This document shows positions 1-6,625 of a stretch of 32,957 nucleotides of DNA, piece after piece. How positions within the stretch are numbered: position 1 is the first letter of the stretch; each line of letters begins with the position of its first letter. The DNA comes from Thermoflexus sp. (GTDB lineage Bacteria; Chloroflexota; Anaerolineae; B4-G1; SLSP01), in assembly GCA_020722365.1 (NCBI GenBank), contig DYKY01000023.1, forward strand, positions 1-32,957, written 5' to 3'. The translations under genes and the position numbers were made by a program. The notes beneath the pieces were generated by a model. That model saw only the letters and a program-made list of their open reading frames with translations. It was not told the DNA's origin and ran no database searches.

Positions 1-31
1 AGGAACCAAGCACAGAATCTCATGGTAGATT

Positions 32-439
32 TTGGTAGGTATTGGAGAACGGTTGCTGGTCACCGACGTAATTGAGGAAACCGCGCGCCGCATCGAGGCG
101 ACGGGTGTGAAATCGCCAGACGACGTGCGCGGATTGCCCGAAAACGTCGTCGCCGCCTCGCCGGAGACCCACGCCATGACGCGCGAACTAAAGCGCTTCC
201 TCTACGAGCGCCTCTACCGCCATCCCCGCGTGGTGCGGATGCAAATCAAGGCCGAGCGGATTCTCACGGCGTTATTTGAAGCGTATCTGGCGGAACCGGG
301 TCAACTGCCCCGCGAAGAGCAGGCCAAACTGGACGAGCGCTCCCTGCACCGCGTCATCTGCGACTACATCGCCGGCATGACCGACCGCTACGCGCTGCAA
401 GAATACGCCAAGATGTTCGATCCGCAGGAGCGGGTGTAG
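32..439 (+). CDS. dGTPase (dNTP triphosphohydrolase), C-terminal fragment
   Basis: This is the C-terminal part of a deoxyguanosinetriphosphate triphosphohydrolase-like protein, which hydrolyses dNTPs to the deoxynucleoside and triphosphate. The recognisable parts are the LVTDVIEET segment near residues 9-17 and the closing DYIAGMTDRYALQEY motif (about residues 112-126), typical of dGTPase C-termini. The HD-domain metal-binding half is missing. The reading frame is closed by a TAG at 26-28, and neither other frame of the first 31 bases gives convincing dGTPase sequence. The gene is therefore either cut by the contig edge with an error near it, or a true 5'-truncated remnant; the TTG at 32 is only the first possible start. 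It ends one base before the convergent ispG stop. Family assignment is good; intactness is unknown. Confidence 0.6.
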   Translation: MVGIGERLLVTDVIEETARRIEATGVKSPDDVRGLPENVVAASPETHAMTRELKRFLYERLYRHPRVVRMQIKAERILTALFEAYLAEPGQLPREEQAKLDERSLHRVICDYIAGMTDRYALQEYAKMFDPQERV

Positions 440-1489
440 TTACAGCCCCGCCTCAATCTCGGCCATGAGCGCGTCCAGCAGTTCGCTCTCCGGGACGGTG
501 CGCACGATTTCGCCCTTGCGGAAGATGACGCCCTTCCCCTTGCCGCCGGCCAGCCCGAAGTCGGCGCCCTTCGCCTCCCCCGGCCCGTTGACGATGCAGC
601 CCATCACGGCCACTTTGATCGGCTCTTTGATGGCTTTCAGCCGCTCGCTCACTTGCTGCGCCAGCGTCACCAGATCGATCTCCGTGCGCCCGCAGGTGGG
701 GCAGGAAATCATCACCGGGCCGCGCTGGCGCATGTTGAGCGACTTGAGGATTTCGTAGCCCACTTTCACCTCGTCCACCGGATCGCCGGTGAGCGAGACC
801 CGCAGCGTGTCGCCCAGGCCCTCGTAGAGCAGCACGCCCAGCCCCACGGCAGAGCGGATCGTGCCCACGTCGGGCAGTCCGGCCTCGGTGATGCCCAGGT
901 GCAGCGGATACGGCGTCAGCTCGGCAATGCGGCGGTACGCCTCGACGGTGGTGGGCACGTCGAACGACTTGACCGAGATTTTGATCATTTCGAAATCCAG
1001 GTCTTCCAGAATTTTCACATGGCGCATTGCTCCGGTGACCATTTTATCGACCGCAGAAAGCGTGGGGTCTTCGTCCAGGTCTTTGGGCAGCGATCCTGAA
1101 TTGACGCCGATGCGAATGGGGACCTGACGTTCCTTCGCTTTGCGCACGACCTGCTGGACGCGCTCCTCGGCTCCGATGTTGCCGGGATTCAGGCGCAGCC
1201 CGTCCACGCCCGCCTCCAGCGCCGCGAGCGCCAGCCGGTAGTCGAAGTGGATGTCGGCAATCAAAGGGATGTGGATGTCCTTCTTGATGGCGGGCAGCGC
1301 GTCGGCAGCGACACGATCCGGCACCGCCACGCGGATGATCTCGCAGCCGGCCTCTTCCAGCGCGTGAATCTGGCGGATGGTAGCCTGCGCGTCGCGCGTG
1401 TCGGTGTTCGTCATCGACTGTACCGTTACCGGTGCGCCTCCACCTACAACAACGCCGCCGATGCTGATAGGTTTTGATATTCTACGCAT
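440..1489 (-). CDS. ispG: 4-hydroxy-3-methylbut-2-en-1-yl diphosphate synthase (IspG/GcpE)
   Basis: IspG reductively converts 2-C-methyl-D-erythritol 2,4-cyclodiphosphate to HMBPP, the sixth MEP step, using a [4Fe-4S] cluster in the cytoplasm. The 349-aa length matches the short bacterial form. The N-terminal TIM-barrel part carries VTVQSMTNTDT (residues 21-31) and RLNPGNIG (99-106). Cluster ligands are visible as C263 and C266 (SCPTCGR), C298 (GCIVNGPGE) and E305, the same spacing as in the E. coli enzyme. The ATG at 1489 has AAGGAG seven bases upstream. It is the last gene of the minus-strand MEP block, separated from ispE by 121 bp that contain heptamer repeats, so it may have its own expression signal. 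Nothing in the sequence suggests inactivation. Confidence 0.97.
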   Translation of the reverse strand: MRRISKPISIGGVVVGGGAPVTVQSMTNTDTRDAQATIRQIHALEEAGCEIIRVAVPDRVAADALPAIKKDIHIPLIADIHFDYRLALAALEAGVDGLRLNPGNIGAEERVQQVVRKAKERQVPIRIGVNSGSLPKDLDEDPTLSAVDKMVTGAMRHVKILEDLDFEMIKISVKSFDVPTTVEAYRRIAELTPYPLHLGITEAGLPDVGTIRSAVGLGVLLYEGLGDTLRVSLTGDPVDEVKVGYEILKSLNMRQRGPVMISCPTCGRTEIDLVTLAQQVSERLKAIKEPIKVAVMGCIVNGPGEAKGADFGLAGGKGKGVIFRKGEIVRTVPESELLDALMAEIEAGL

Positions 1490-1555
1490 GATTCTGCTCC
1501 TTGTGTGTTATGAGTAACGGGAAGTGAGTAATGAGTAATGGGAAACGAGTCTTGT

Positions 1556-1618
1556 CACTCTTTACTCTTTACTCTTTACTCTTCACTCTTTACTCTTCAC
1601 TCTTCACTCTTCACTCTT
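1556..1618. repeat. tandem 7-bp repeat between ispG and ispE
   Basis: Nine consecutive 7-bp units of the form CACTCTT or TACTCTT (plus strand) fill this stretch. It runs over the ispE stop (1611-1613) and supplies part of its last codons. The preceding bases 1507-1550 hold looser copies of GAGTAATG/GAGTAACG, so the whole junction is simple-sequence DNA. Its function is unknown. Units of other sequence but the same period occur at several other junctions in this window. Confidence 0.85.
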
Positions 1619-2471
1619 TACCAACCGTGTGCGTGGCGTAGACGAAGGGATAGCGCGGTTTGAGCGCCTCGGCGATGGCGCGGGCCTGCGTTGCGCTCCT
1701 GGCGATGCCGAACACGCTTGCGCCCGATCCCGATAGCAGCGCGGCCTCCGCGCCGGCCTCTACCAGGTCACGCCTGGCTGCGCCGATGACCGGATACTCG
1801 TCCAGAACGGTGCTCTCGAAATCGTTGTGCAGGCTGGCGACAATGCCGTCGAAATCCCGGCGCCGGATGGCGTCGATCATCTGCGCGCTCTTGTCGGTGA
1901 ACGTGAGTTCATCTGCCTTTAACCCCTCGTAAGCGGTGCGCGTCGACACAAAGACGCCAGGGTTGACGATGACGAGAGGCAGCTTCGGCGGAGGGGGCAG
2001 CGGTTGGACGATTTCGCCACGTCCCGTCGCCAGCGCCGTGCCGCCCACGATGCAGAAGGCCACGTCCATGCCGATTTCCTGGCTGATCTCAAATAGCTCC
2101 GTCTGCGACAATCCCAACTGCCAGAATTGGTTCAGCCCCACCAGCGTCGCCGCAGCGTCGGCGCTGCCGCCGCCCATCCCGCCGCCGACGGGAATGCGTT
2201 TGACGAGTTTGAATTTCACCCCATAGTCCGCGCCACTGCGTTCCTTGAGCAGCGCGGCGGCCTTCCAGACCGAATTCCGCGCGTTGCGAGGTACGTTGCT
2301 GCTCGCACTTTCGATGGTGATCCCGGCATGGGCTTCGGTGATGGTGATATCATCGCACAGCCCCGTCTGCTGCATCACTGACTTGATTTCGTGATAGCCC
2401 GACGGCAGCCGCCGGAGGATTTCCAGCGTCAGGTTGATTTTGGCGTAAGCTTTGACGGTGAGTTCGGTCAT
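1611..2471 (-). CDS. ispE: 4-diphosphocytidyl-2-C-methyl-D-erythritol kinase (IspE)
   Basis: IspE phosphorylates the 2-hydroxyl of CDP-ME with ATP, the fourth MEP step. It is a GHMP-family kinase of 286 aa, the usual length. The N-terminus has AYAKINLTLEI with the conserved lysine. The glycine-rich ATP loop PVGGGMGGGSADAA lies near residues 92-105, and the C-terminal GHMP motif LLSGSGASVFG near 244-254. The start at 2471 lacks a Shine-Dalgarno sequence: the upstream region is the AGTTCAA-type heptamer repeat. The last codons (VGKE) lie inside another heptamer repeat. It sits between ispF (61 bp upstream) and ispG (121 bp downstream) in the MEP block. Confidence 0.96.
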   Translation of the reverse strand: MTELTVKAYAKINLTLEILRRLPSGYHEIKSVMQQTGLCDDITITEAHAGITIESASSNVPRNARNSVWKAAALLKERSGADYGVKFKLVKRIPVGGGMGGGSADAAATLVGLNQFWQLGLSQTELFEISQEIGMDVAFCIVGGTALATGRGEIVQPLPPPPKLPLVIVNPGVFVSTRTAYEGLKADELTFTDKSAQMIDAIRRRDFDGIVASLHNDFESTVLDEYPVIGAARRDLVEAGAEAALLSGSGASVFGIARSATQARAIAEALKPRYPFVYATHTVGKE

Positions 2472-2474
2472 AGG

Positions 2475-2516
2475 AGTTCAAAGTTGAAAGTTCAAAGTTC
2501 GAAGTTGAAGGTCAAA
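2475..2516. repeat. tandem 7-bp repeat between ispE and ispF
   Basis: Six 7-bp units close to AGTTCAA/AGTTGAA occupy most of the 61-bp ispE-ispF gap, directly upstream of the ispE start where a ribosome binding site would be expected. The period matches the other junction repeats, but the unit is different. Confidence 0.8.
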
Positions 2517-2532
2517 AGCCGTTTGAGTCCGT

Positions 2533-3024
2533 TCAACCCATTGACTGCATCAAACTGACGATGGCGAACGCCTGAATCCCCTCGCCGCGCCCGAAGGCGG
2601 TGAGTTTCTCGCCGCTGGTGGCGTTGATGCCGATTTGCGCTTCTTCAATGCCGAGCAACTGCGCGAGGCTCTGCTTGATGGCGTCGGACCAGGGTTCAAT
2701 GCGCGGGCGATGGCCTTCGACGGTGATGCCCAGGTTGTTGATAACGCACTTCCTCTCCGCCAGCATCTGCAGCGGAATCTTGAGGTATTCGCGGCTGTCG
2801 GTGATGCCGTCTTCCAGGCACAACTTGTCGCAGTAGTAGCCGATGGAGCGCCCGCCGATGGCCTGTGTGAGTGCGTTGAAGACCGCGTGCAGGATCACGT
2901 CCGCGTCGGAGTTGCCTTTCAACCCACGCTCGCCTGGAATCACGACCCCGCCCAAGACCAGCGGCTTGTCATTCCCCTCCTCCACAAAATGATGGCTATC
3001 CAGTCCAAATCCAACGTAGAACAT
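2533..3024 (-). CDS. ispF: 2-C-methyl-D-erythritol 2,4-cyclodiphosphate synthase (IspF), divergent form
   Basis: IspF cyclises CDP-ME 2-phosphate to MEcPP with release of CMP, the fifth MEP step, normally as a zinc-dependent trimer. The 163-aa product has the metal ligands D9 and H11 (GLDSHHF) and H46 (VILHAVF), and the C-terminal GEK...GRGEGI motif near residues 138-149. It departs from the standard family elsewhere: the usual AHSD is GNSD, so the histidine is N38. The usual DALLGA...GDIG...FPD stretch reads NALTQAIGG, then SIG, then YYCDKLC, so the substrate-binding aspartate is S60. The start is supported by GGGAGG just upstream of the ATG. It is the only IspF-like gene here, lying 20 bp after ispD, so it most likely does the IspF reaction; the altered pocket leaves some doubt. 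Confidence 0.88.
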   Translation of the reverse strand: MFYVGFGLDSHHFVEEGNDKPLVLGGVVIPGERGLKGNSDADVILHAVFNALTQAIGGRSIGYYCDKLCLEDGITDSREYLKIPLQMLAERKCVINNLGITVEGHRPRIEPWSDAIKQSLAQLLGIEEAQIGINATSGEKLTAFGRGEGIQAFAIVSLMQSMG

Positions 3025-3035
3025 TCTCCCTCCCC

Positions 3036-3063
3036 GTCTACTGTCTACCGTTTACCGTCTACT
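3036..3063. repeat. short tandem 7-bp repeat at the ispF/ispD junction
   Basis: Four 7-bp units (GTCTACT, GTCTACC, GTTTACC, GTCTACT) overlap the ispD stop region and encode its last residues (VDGKR). This is the same arrangement as at the 3' end of ispE, with a different unit. Confidence 0.7.
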
Positions 3064-3734
3064 TTTCCCAACAACGCCTCGGCGATGGCCAGGTCTTCCG
3101 GCGTGGTGATTTTGATGTTGGCGTAGCTGCCCGACGTGATTTTGACCGCCCTGCCCAGGCGTGTGACCAGACCGGTATCGTCCGTGCTTTGCACGCCGTC
3201 GCGCGCGGCGGCTTCGTAAGCTTCTCGTATTATAGCAGCTTTGAACCCTTGCGGTGTTTGCACCTGCCACAGCGTGCTGCGCTCCAATTGCGCCTCGATA
3301 AAGCCGTCCCGCGCGCGCACAATGGTATCCTTCGCCGGCACGGCGACGACCGCGCCGCCATATTCCGCCGCGTCACGGATGACCGCCTCGATCTCTTGTT
3401 GTCCGATGAGGGGCCGCGCGCCGTCGTGGAGGAGCACGATGTCGCAGTCGCCCGCCGCACGCAGCCCGTTGTGCGCCGATGCCTGGCGCGTCTCGCCGCC
3501 GAGCACAAGGCGGCTCACCTTGCCGATGCCGTATTCGATGATGAGGGCCTGGTACGCGGCTTGGTTCTCCGCACTCGTTACCAGCACGATAGCGTCGATG
3601 GCGGCGCATCGCTCGAAAGCCAGCAACGTGTGCACGATCACCGGCTTACCAGCCAGCGCCAACAAGTGCTTGTTGACCTCGGATTTCATCCGCACGCCGC
3701 TCCCGGCGGCGAGGATAATGGCGGTGATGCGCAT
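3045..3734 (-). CDS. ispD: 2-C-methyl-D-erythritol 4-phosphate cytidylyltransferase (IspD)
   Basis: IspD transfers CMP from CTP to MEP, the third MEP step. The 229-aa protein begins MRITAIILAAGSGVRM, the CTP-binding glycine-rich loop; the usual PKQ after the loop reads NKH, keeping the lysine. HDGARP (about residues 102-107), the TPQGF segment and TDDTGL are all present. An in-frame TTG lies at 3746, but the ATG at 3734 has GAGAG five bases upstream and starts exactly at the conserved N-terminus, so it is preferred. It is followed 20 bp later by ispF, with which it is often adjacent or fused in bacteria. Upstream is a 146-bp gap holding a near-perfect hairpin, then the two small DUF genes. 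Confidence 0.95.
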   Translation of the reverse strand: MRITAIILAAGSGVRMKSEVNKHLLALAGKPVIVHTLLAFERCAAIDAIVLVTSAENQAAYQALIIEYGIGKVSRLVLGGETRQASAHNGLRAAGDCDIVLLHDGARPLIGQQEIEAVIRDAAEYGGAVVAVPAKDTIVRARDGFIEAQLERSTLWQVQTPQGFKAAIIREAYEAAARDGVQSTDDTGLVTRLGRAVKITSGSYANIKITTPEDLAIAEALLGKVDGKR

Positions 3735-3755
3735 AGAATCTCTCAAATATGGATC

Positions 3756-3793
3756 ACATCTTAGTGGATGCTATGCAGCATCCGCTAAGATGT
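3756..3793. repeat. 17-bp inverted repeat upstream of ispD
   Basis: Arm 3756-3772 pairs with 3777-3793 around a 4-base loop (ATGC); 16 of 17 positions are complementary, and the one mismatch can form a G-T pair. It lies between the DUF5647 gene and ispD. There is no clear T-run on the minus-strand side, so it is a hairpin or palindromic element rather than a clear intrinsic terminator. It could process or attenuate the message before ispD. Confidence 0.75.
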
Positions 3794-3880
3794 TTATCAT
3801 TGCTAGTACAGTTGGGGCATCAGGGGAAGTTATGGGATGGGACATACCAGTTTTATTGGTTCATAGATCGCAACAGGCAG

Positions 3881-4180
3881 TCACGCTGACATCCTTGACA
3901 GCAATGAACGATTTGTAAGGCGTGGGTTTACCAACCGCGACCGCGCCGGCGCGACAGCATCGATTTCTACGAAGATGATGTTTGATGCTCCGGCTTCTTG
4001 CGCTTTGCGTGCAGTATCAAGATTGACCCGATAGAGTTCTGGATCATCTTTTGGCAGTAGAATCACTTCGGCAGTTTGCGGAATCTGTTTGAACAAGACC
4101 GGATGTTCTTGCAGGTAGCGTGCAAATTCAAACGATAGCGTGATATTTTTCTCGATAATCGTATCTTGATCGTAAGTCAT
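3881..4180 (-). CDS. DUF5647-like small protein
   Basis: This is a 99-aa protein of unknown function that resembles the DUF5647 family: NITLSFEFARYLQEHPVLF near the N-terminus, then a VILLPKDDPELY segment (about residues 39-50) and a short beta-strand ending NIIFVEID. The last 20 or so residues, rich in R, N and S, look like an unconserved tail. Its start overlaps the end of the upstream gene by 4 bp, so the two are translationally coupled. The pair is inserted inside the MEP block between ispH and ispD and has no evident link to isoprenoids. The architecture of two small, overlapping genes recalls toxin-antitoxin modules, but nothing in either protein proves that. The family name is from memory of the motif. 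Confidence 0.65.
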   Translation of the reverse strand: MTYDQDTIIEKNITLSFEFARYLQEHPVLFKQIPQTAEVILLPKDDPELYRVNLDTARKAQEAGASNIIFVEIDAVAPARSRLVNPRLTNRSLLSRMSA

Positions 4181-4494
4181 TCCTGCATCTCCTGTTCATA
4201 AGCGGCGCGATACCGACGCCAATTCGCCTTGAGGTCGCGTTCGCCTAATGTTAATACTTCTTCGACCGTGTATCCACGAAATTCACGCTTATCTTCAATA
4301 CGGTCTGGATGCAACAAATCGCGGTGGGGATACCCATGAGCTGTGTCGTAACGCACGACAGACCGCCATTCGTCTCCAATCCATGCCTCATACTGAACGC
4401 GAAATCGCACGATCTTCCCCCGTTCGAGACGATGGAAATAACGGAACCGATCGACCCGTTCTGGCGAAAGATAGAAAATGTACTCTTTATCCAT
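4177..4494 (-). CDS. small hypothetical protein, DUF7718-like, partner of the DUF5647-like gene
   Basis: This is a 105-aa protein with no assignable activity. The core reads YFHRLERGKIVRFRVQYEA (about residues 19-37) followed by WRSVVRYDTAHGYPHRDLLH (about 43-62), which I associate with the DUF7718 group of small proteins. Histidines and arginines are unusually well placed for ligand or nucleic-acid contact, but this is only an impression. The C-terminus is helical and basic (LKANWRRYRAAYEQE). The ATG at 4494 follows GGGGAT. It ends overlapping the start of the DUF5647-like gene and starts 57 bp after ispH, in the same direction. It could be co-transcribed with the MEP genes or be a mobile two-gene cassette. 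Confidence 0.6.
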   Translation of the reverse strand: MDKEYIFYLSPERVDRFRYFHRLERGKIVRFRVQYEAWIGDEWRSVVRYDTAHGYPHRDLLHPDRIEDKREFRGYTVEEVLTLGERDLKANWRRYRAAYEQEMQE

Positions 4495-4551
4495 GATAAA
4501 AGATATCCCCGGAATTTCAACCGCAGATGGATGAGATGCCGATTCTGTTAC

Positions 4552-5403
4552 CTAGCTTGGCCGACCTTTTAGCCACGCAATTACCTTCTCGATTGCCGCA
4601 TCCGGCGTCGAAGCGCCTGCTGTAAGGCCGACTTTCTCCGCGCCCGTGAACCATGCCGCGTCCAACTCGTCCGCTATGGCGATGCGGTACGTGCGTGGAT
4701 TGACTTGTGCGCACACTTCCGCCAGACGGCGACTGTTGGAGCTGTGCGCCCCGCCGATGACAAGCATCACGTCCACTTGCCGTGCTGTCTCGATCGCAGC
4801 AGCCTGACGCTGCTCGGTGGCGTTGCAGATGGTGTTGTGGGCGCGCAATTCCTGGCATTTGCCCATCAACGCGCCGACGATGGCCTGGTAGTTGGCGGGA
4901 ATCTTCGTCGTCTGCGAGACCACGCCGATCTTCTTGTAGCGCGGCAGTGCAGCGACGTCATCGAGACTTTGAACGATCACCGTCCCTTCCCCGGCCCACC
5001 CGGCGATGCCGATCACTTCCGCGTGCTCCGGCGCGCCATAGATGACAACCTGGTAGCCCTCATCGTGCAGCGCGCGGGCGAGTTGATGCACCCTGATGAC
5101 CAGCGGGCACGTGCCGTCCACGATGCGCAAGCCCTTGTCGCGCGCCGCCGCCAGCACGTCCGGCGGGACGCCGTGCGCGCGGATGATGACCGTCCCTGCG
5201 TCGATCTCATCGATAGCGTCCTTCGCCTGCACACCGAGCGTCTGTATCTGCGCGACCACCTCGTCGTTGTGGACGATGGGGCCGAGCGTGTAGACCGGCT
5301 CACCGGCAGTCGCCTCGGCGCTTGCCGCCGTTTCCTCCACCGTCTTCACTGCGCGCTTCACGCCGAAACAGAAGCCATATTCTTTGGCGAGGATGATTTC
5401 CAC
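4552..5403 (-). CDS. ispH: 4-hydroxy-3-methylbut-2-enyl diphosphate reductase (IspH/LytB)
   Basis: IspH reduces HMBPP to IPP and DMAPP, the last MEP step, with a [4Fe-4S] cluster. The start is set at the GTG at 5403 because GGAGG lies five bases upstream and the product then begins VEIILAKEYGFCFGV (283 aa), matching the family; an in-frame GTG at 5421 would add six residues with no such signal. With this numbering the cluster cysteines are C12 (GFCFGV), C99 (GTCPLV) and C193 (TICNAT). The active-site histidines are H45 (VHND), H77 (RAHG) and H127, with E129 in PEHAEV. SSNSRRL near residues 222-228 completes the diphosphate site. It is separated from dxr by 84 bp containing a 26-bp inverted repeat. 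Confidence 0.96.
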   Translation of the reverse strand: MEIILAKEYGFCFGVKRAVKTVEETAASAEATAGEPVYTLGPIVHNDEVVAQIQTLGVQAKDAIDEIDAGTVIIRAHGVPPDVLAAARDKGLRIVDGTCPLVIRVHQLARALHDEGYQVVIYGAPEHAEVIGIAGWAGEGTVIVQSLDDVAALPRYKKIGVVSQTTKIPANYQAIVGALMGKCQELRAHNTICNATEQRQAAAIETARQVDVMLVIGGAHSSNSRRLAEVCAQVNPRTYRIAIADELDAAWFTGAEKVGLTAGASTPDAAIEKVIAWLKGRPS

Positions 5404-5420
5404 GTGCGCCTCCAAAATCA

Positions 5421-5480
5421 CTCAACGGATTGAACGGATTTAACGGAAATCCTTCCGTTCGATCCGTTCAATCCGTTGAG
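5421..5480. repeat. 26-bp inverted repeat built from 9-bp units, dxr-ispH junction
   Basis: Arm 5421-5446 and arm 5455-5480 are complementary at 24 of 26 positions around an 8-base loop. Each arm is itself made of about three 9-bp copies of a CCGTTCAAT-like unit. The stem fills nearly the whole dxr-ispH gap and would form a long RNA hairpin in the message. It has no T-run, so a processing or stability element is more likely than an intrinsic terminator. Confidence 0.85.
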
Positions 5481-5487
5481 GAAATCC

Positions 5488-6624
5488 TTACTGTGTGATC
5501 TGCGCCTGGACATAGGCCCTGGCCCAGGCATCGACTTCGAGTATAGCCTCGAATGTGGGATTGTCCACGCCGGTATGGGCGTTGAGGGCATGCTCGACCA
5601 GCCGGGGAATGTCGGAGAATTTGATCCGCTCCGCCAGATACAGGCCAACGGCTTCTTCGTCCGCCGCGCAGAGGACGGTGGGATACGTACCGCCTGCAAT
5701 TCCAGCCTCGCGGGCCAGGCGAAGACACGGGAAGCGCGTCGTGTCGGGCGCTTCGAAGGTTAGCGCGCGCGCGGCAATCAAATCCAGGGGATTGCAAATT
5801 TGCGCCGTGCGCGCGGGGTAATTCAACGCGTACTGAATGGCGAGGCGCATGTCGGGTGCGGAAAGCTGCGCCTTGATCGCGCCGTCCACGTACTGCACCA
5901 TCGAGTGGATGATGCTCTGCGGGTGAACGATCACGTCGATTTGCTCGTAAGGCTTCCCGAAGAGCCAATGCGCCTCGATGATCTCGAAGCCCTTGTTCAT
6001 CAGCGTGGCCGAGTCGATGGTGATCTTCTGGCCCATCACCCACGTGGGATGCTTGAGCGCGGCGGCGGGGCTGAGATCGTGGAGTTGCTCCGCGCTGTAG
6101 GTGCGGAACGGCCCGCCGGACGAGGTGAGGATAAGCTTGGCGACCGTGTCGCCGTCCTCACCGCGCAGGCACTGCCACAGCGCGCTGTGCTCGCTGTCGA
6201 TGGGGCGCAGTTCCACGCCGTATTTTTCGACGGCCTCCATCACCAACGCTCCCGCCATCACCAGCACCTCTTTGTTGGCGATGGCGATGGCCTTGCGCGC
6301 TTCGATGGCGGCCAGCGTGGGCACGAACCCCGCCTTGCCCGACGTGGCGACAACGACCAGGTCCACGTCCGGGCGGGTGACGATTTCCACCAGGCCCGCC
6401 TCGCCTGTGACAACGTTGGGATGCGCGACACGCGAGGCATCCGCGGCTTCGCTCACGGCGACGAGCGCCGGGTGAACCTCACGGATTTGTTCGTTGAGCA
6501 GCGTCACATTGCGCCCGGCAGCCAGCGCGACGACGGTGAAGTGATCGGGCAGGGCCCGGATCACATCCAGGGTTTGCCGTCCGATGGAGCCGGTGCTGCC
6601 GAGGATGGCGATACGTTGCGGCAT
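5488..6624 (-). CDS. dxr: 1-deoxy-D-xylulose 5-phosphate reductoisomerase (Dxr/IspC)
   Basis: Dxr converts DXP to MEP with NADPH and a divalent metal, the first committed MEP step and the target of fosmidomycin. The 378-aa length is typical. The NADPH loop GSTGSIG is at residues 9-15. The metal ligands appear as D143 and E145 (PIDSEHSA) and E214 (MNKGFE). The SSGGPF loop (168-173), IDSATLMNKG and HPQSIIHSMV are all intact. The ATG at 6624 lies one base after the dxs stop, so the two genes are almost certainly coupled; only a weak GATGGG-type ribosome site inside the end of dxs precedes it. Confidence 0.97.
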   Translation of the reverse strand: MPQRIAILGSTGSIGRQTLDVIRALPDHFTVVALAAGRNVTLLNEQIREVHPALVAVSEAADASRVAHPNVVTGEAGLVEIVTRPDVDLVVVATSGKAGFVPTLAAIEARKAIAIANKEVLVMAGALVMEAVEKYGVELRPIDSEHSALWQCLRGEDGDTVAKLILTSSGGPFRTYSAEQLHDLSPAAALKHPTWVMGQKITIDSATLMNKGFEIIEAHWLFGKPYEQIDVIVHPQSIIHSMVQYVDGAIKAQLSAPDMRLAIQYALNYPARTAQICNPLDLIAARALTFEAPDTTRFPCLRLAREAGIAGGTYPTVLCAADEEAVGLYLAERIKFSDIPRLVEHALNAHTGVDNPTFEAILEVDAWARAYVQAQITQ

Positions 6625-6625
6625 A

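Noticed and set aside
3735-3746. Longer ispD start at TTG 3746
   Set aside because: The ATG at 3734 has a better ribosome site and matches the family N-terminus.
4705-5433. 242-codon plus-strand frame opposite ispH
   Set aside because: It is a shadow of ispH with skewed composition (Arg/Asp/His-rich) and no recognisable motif.
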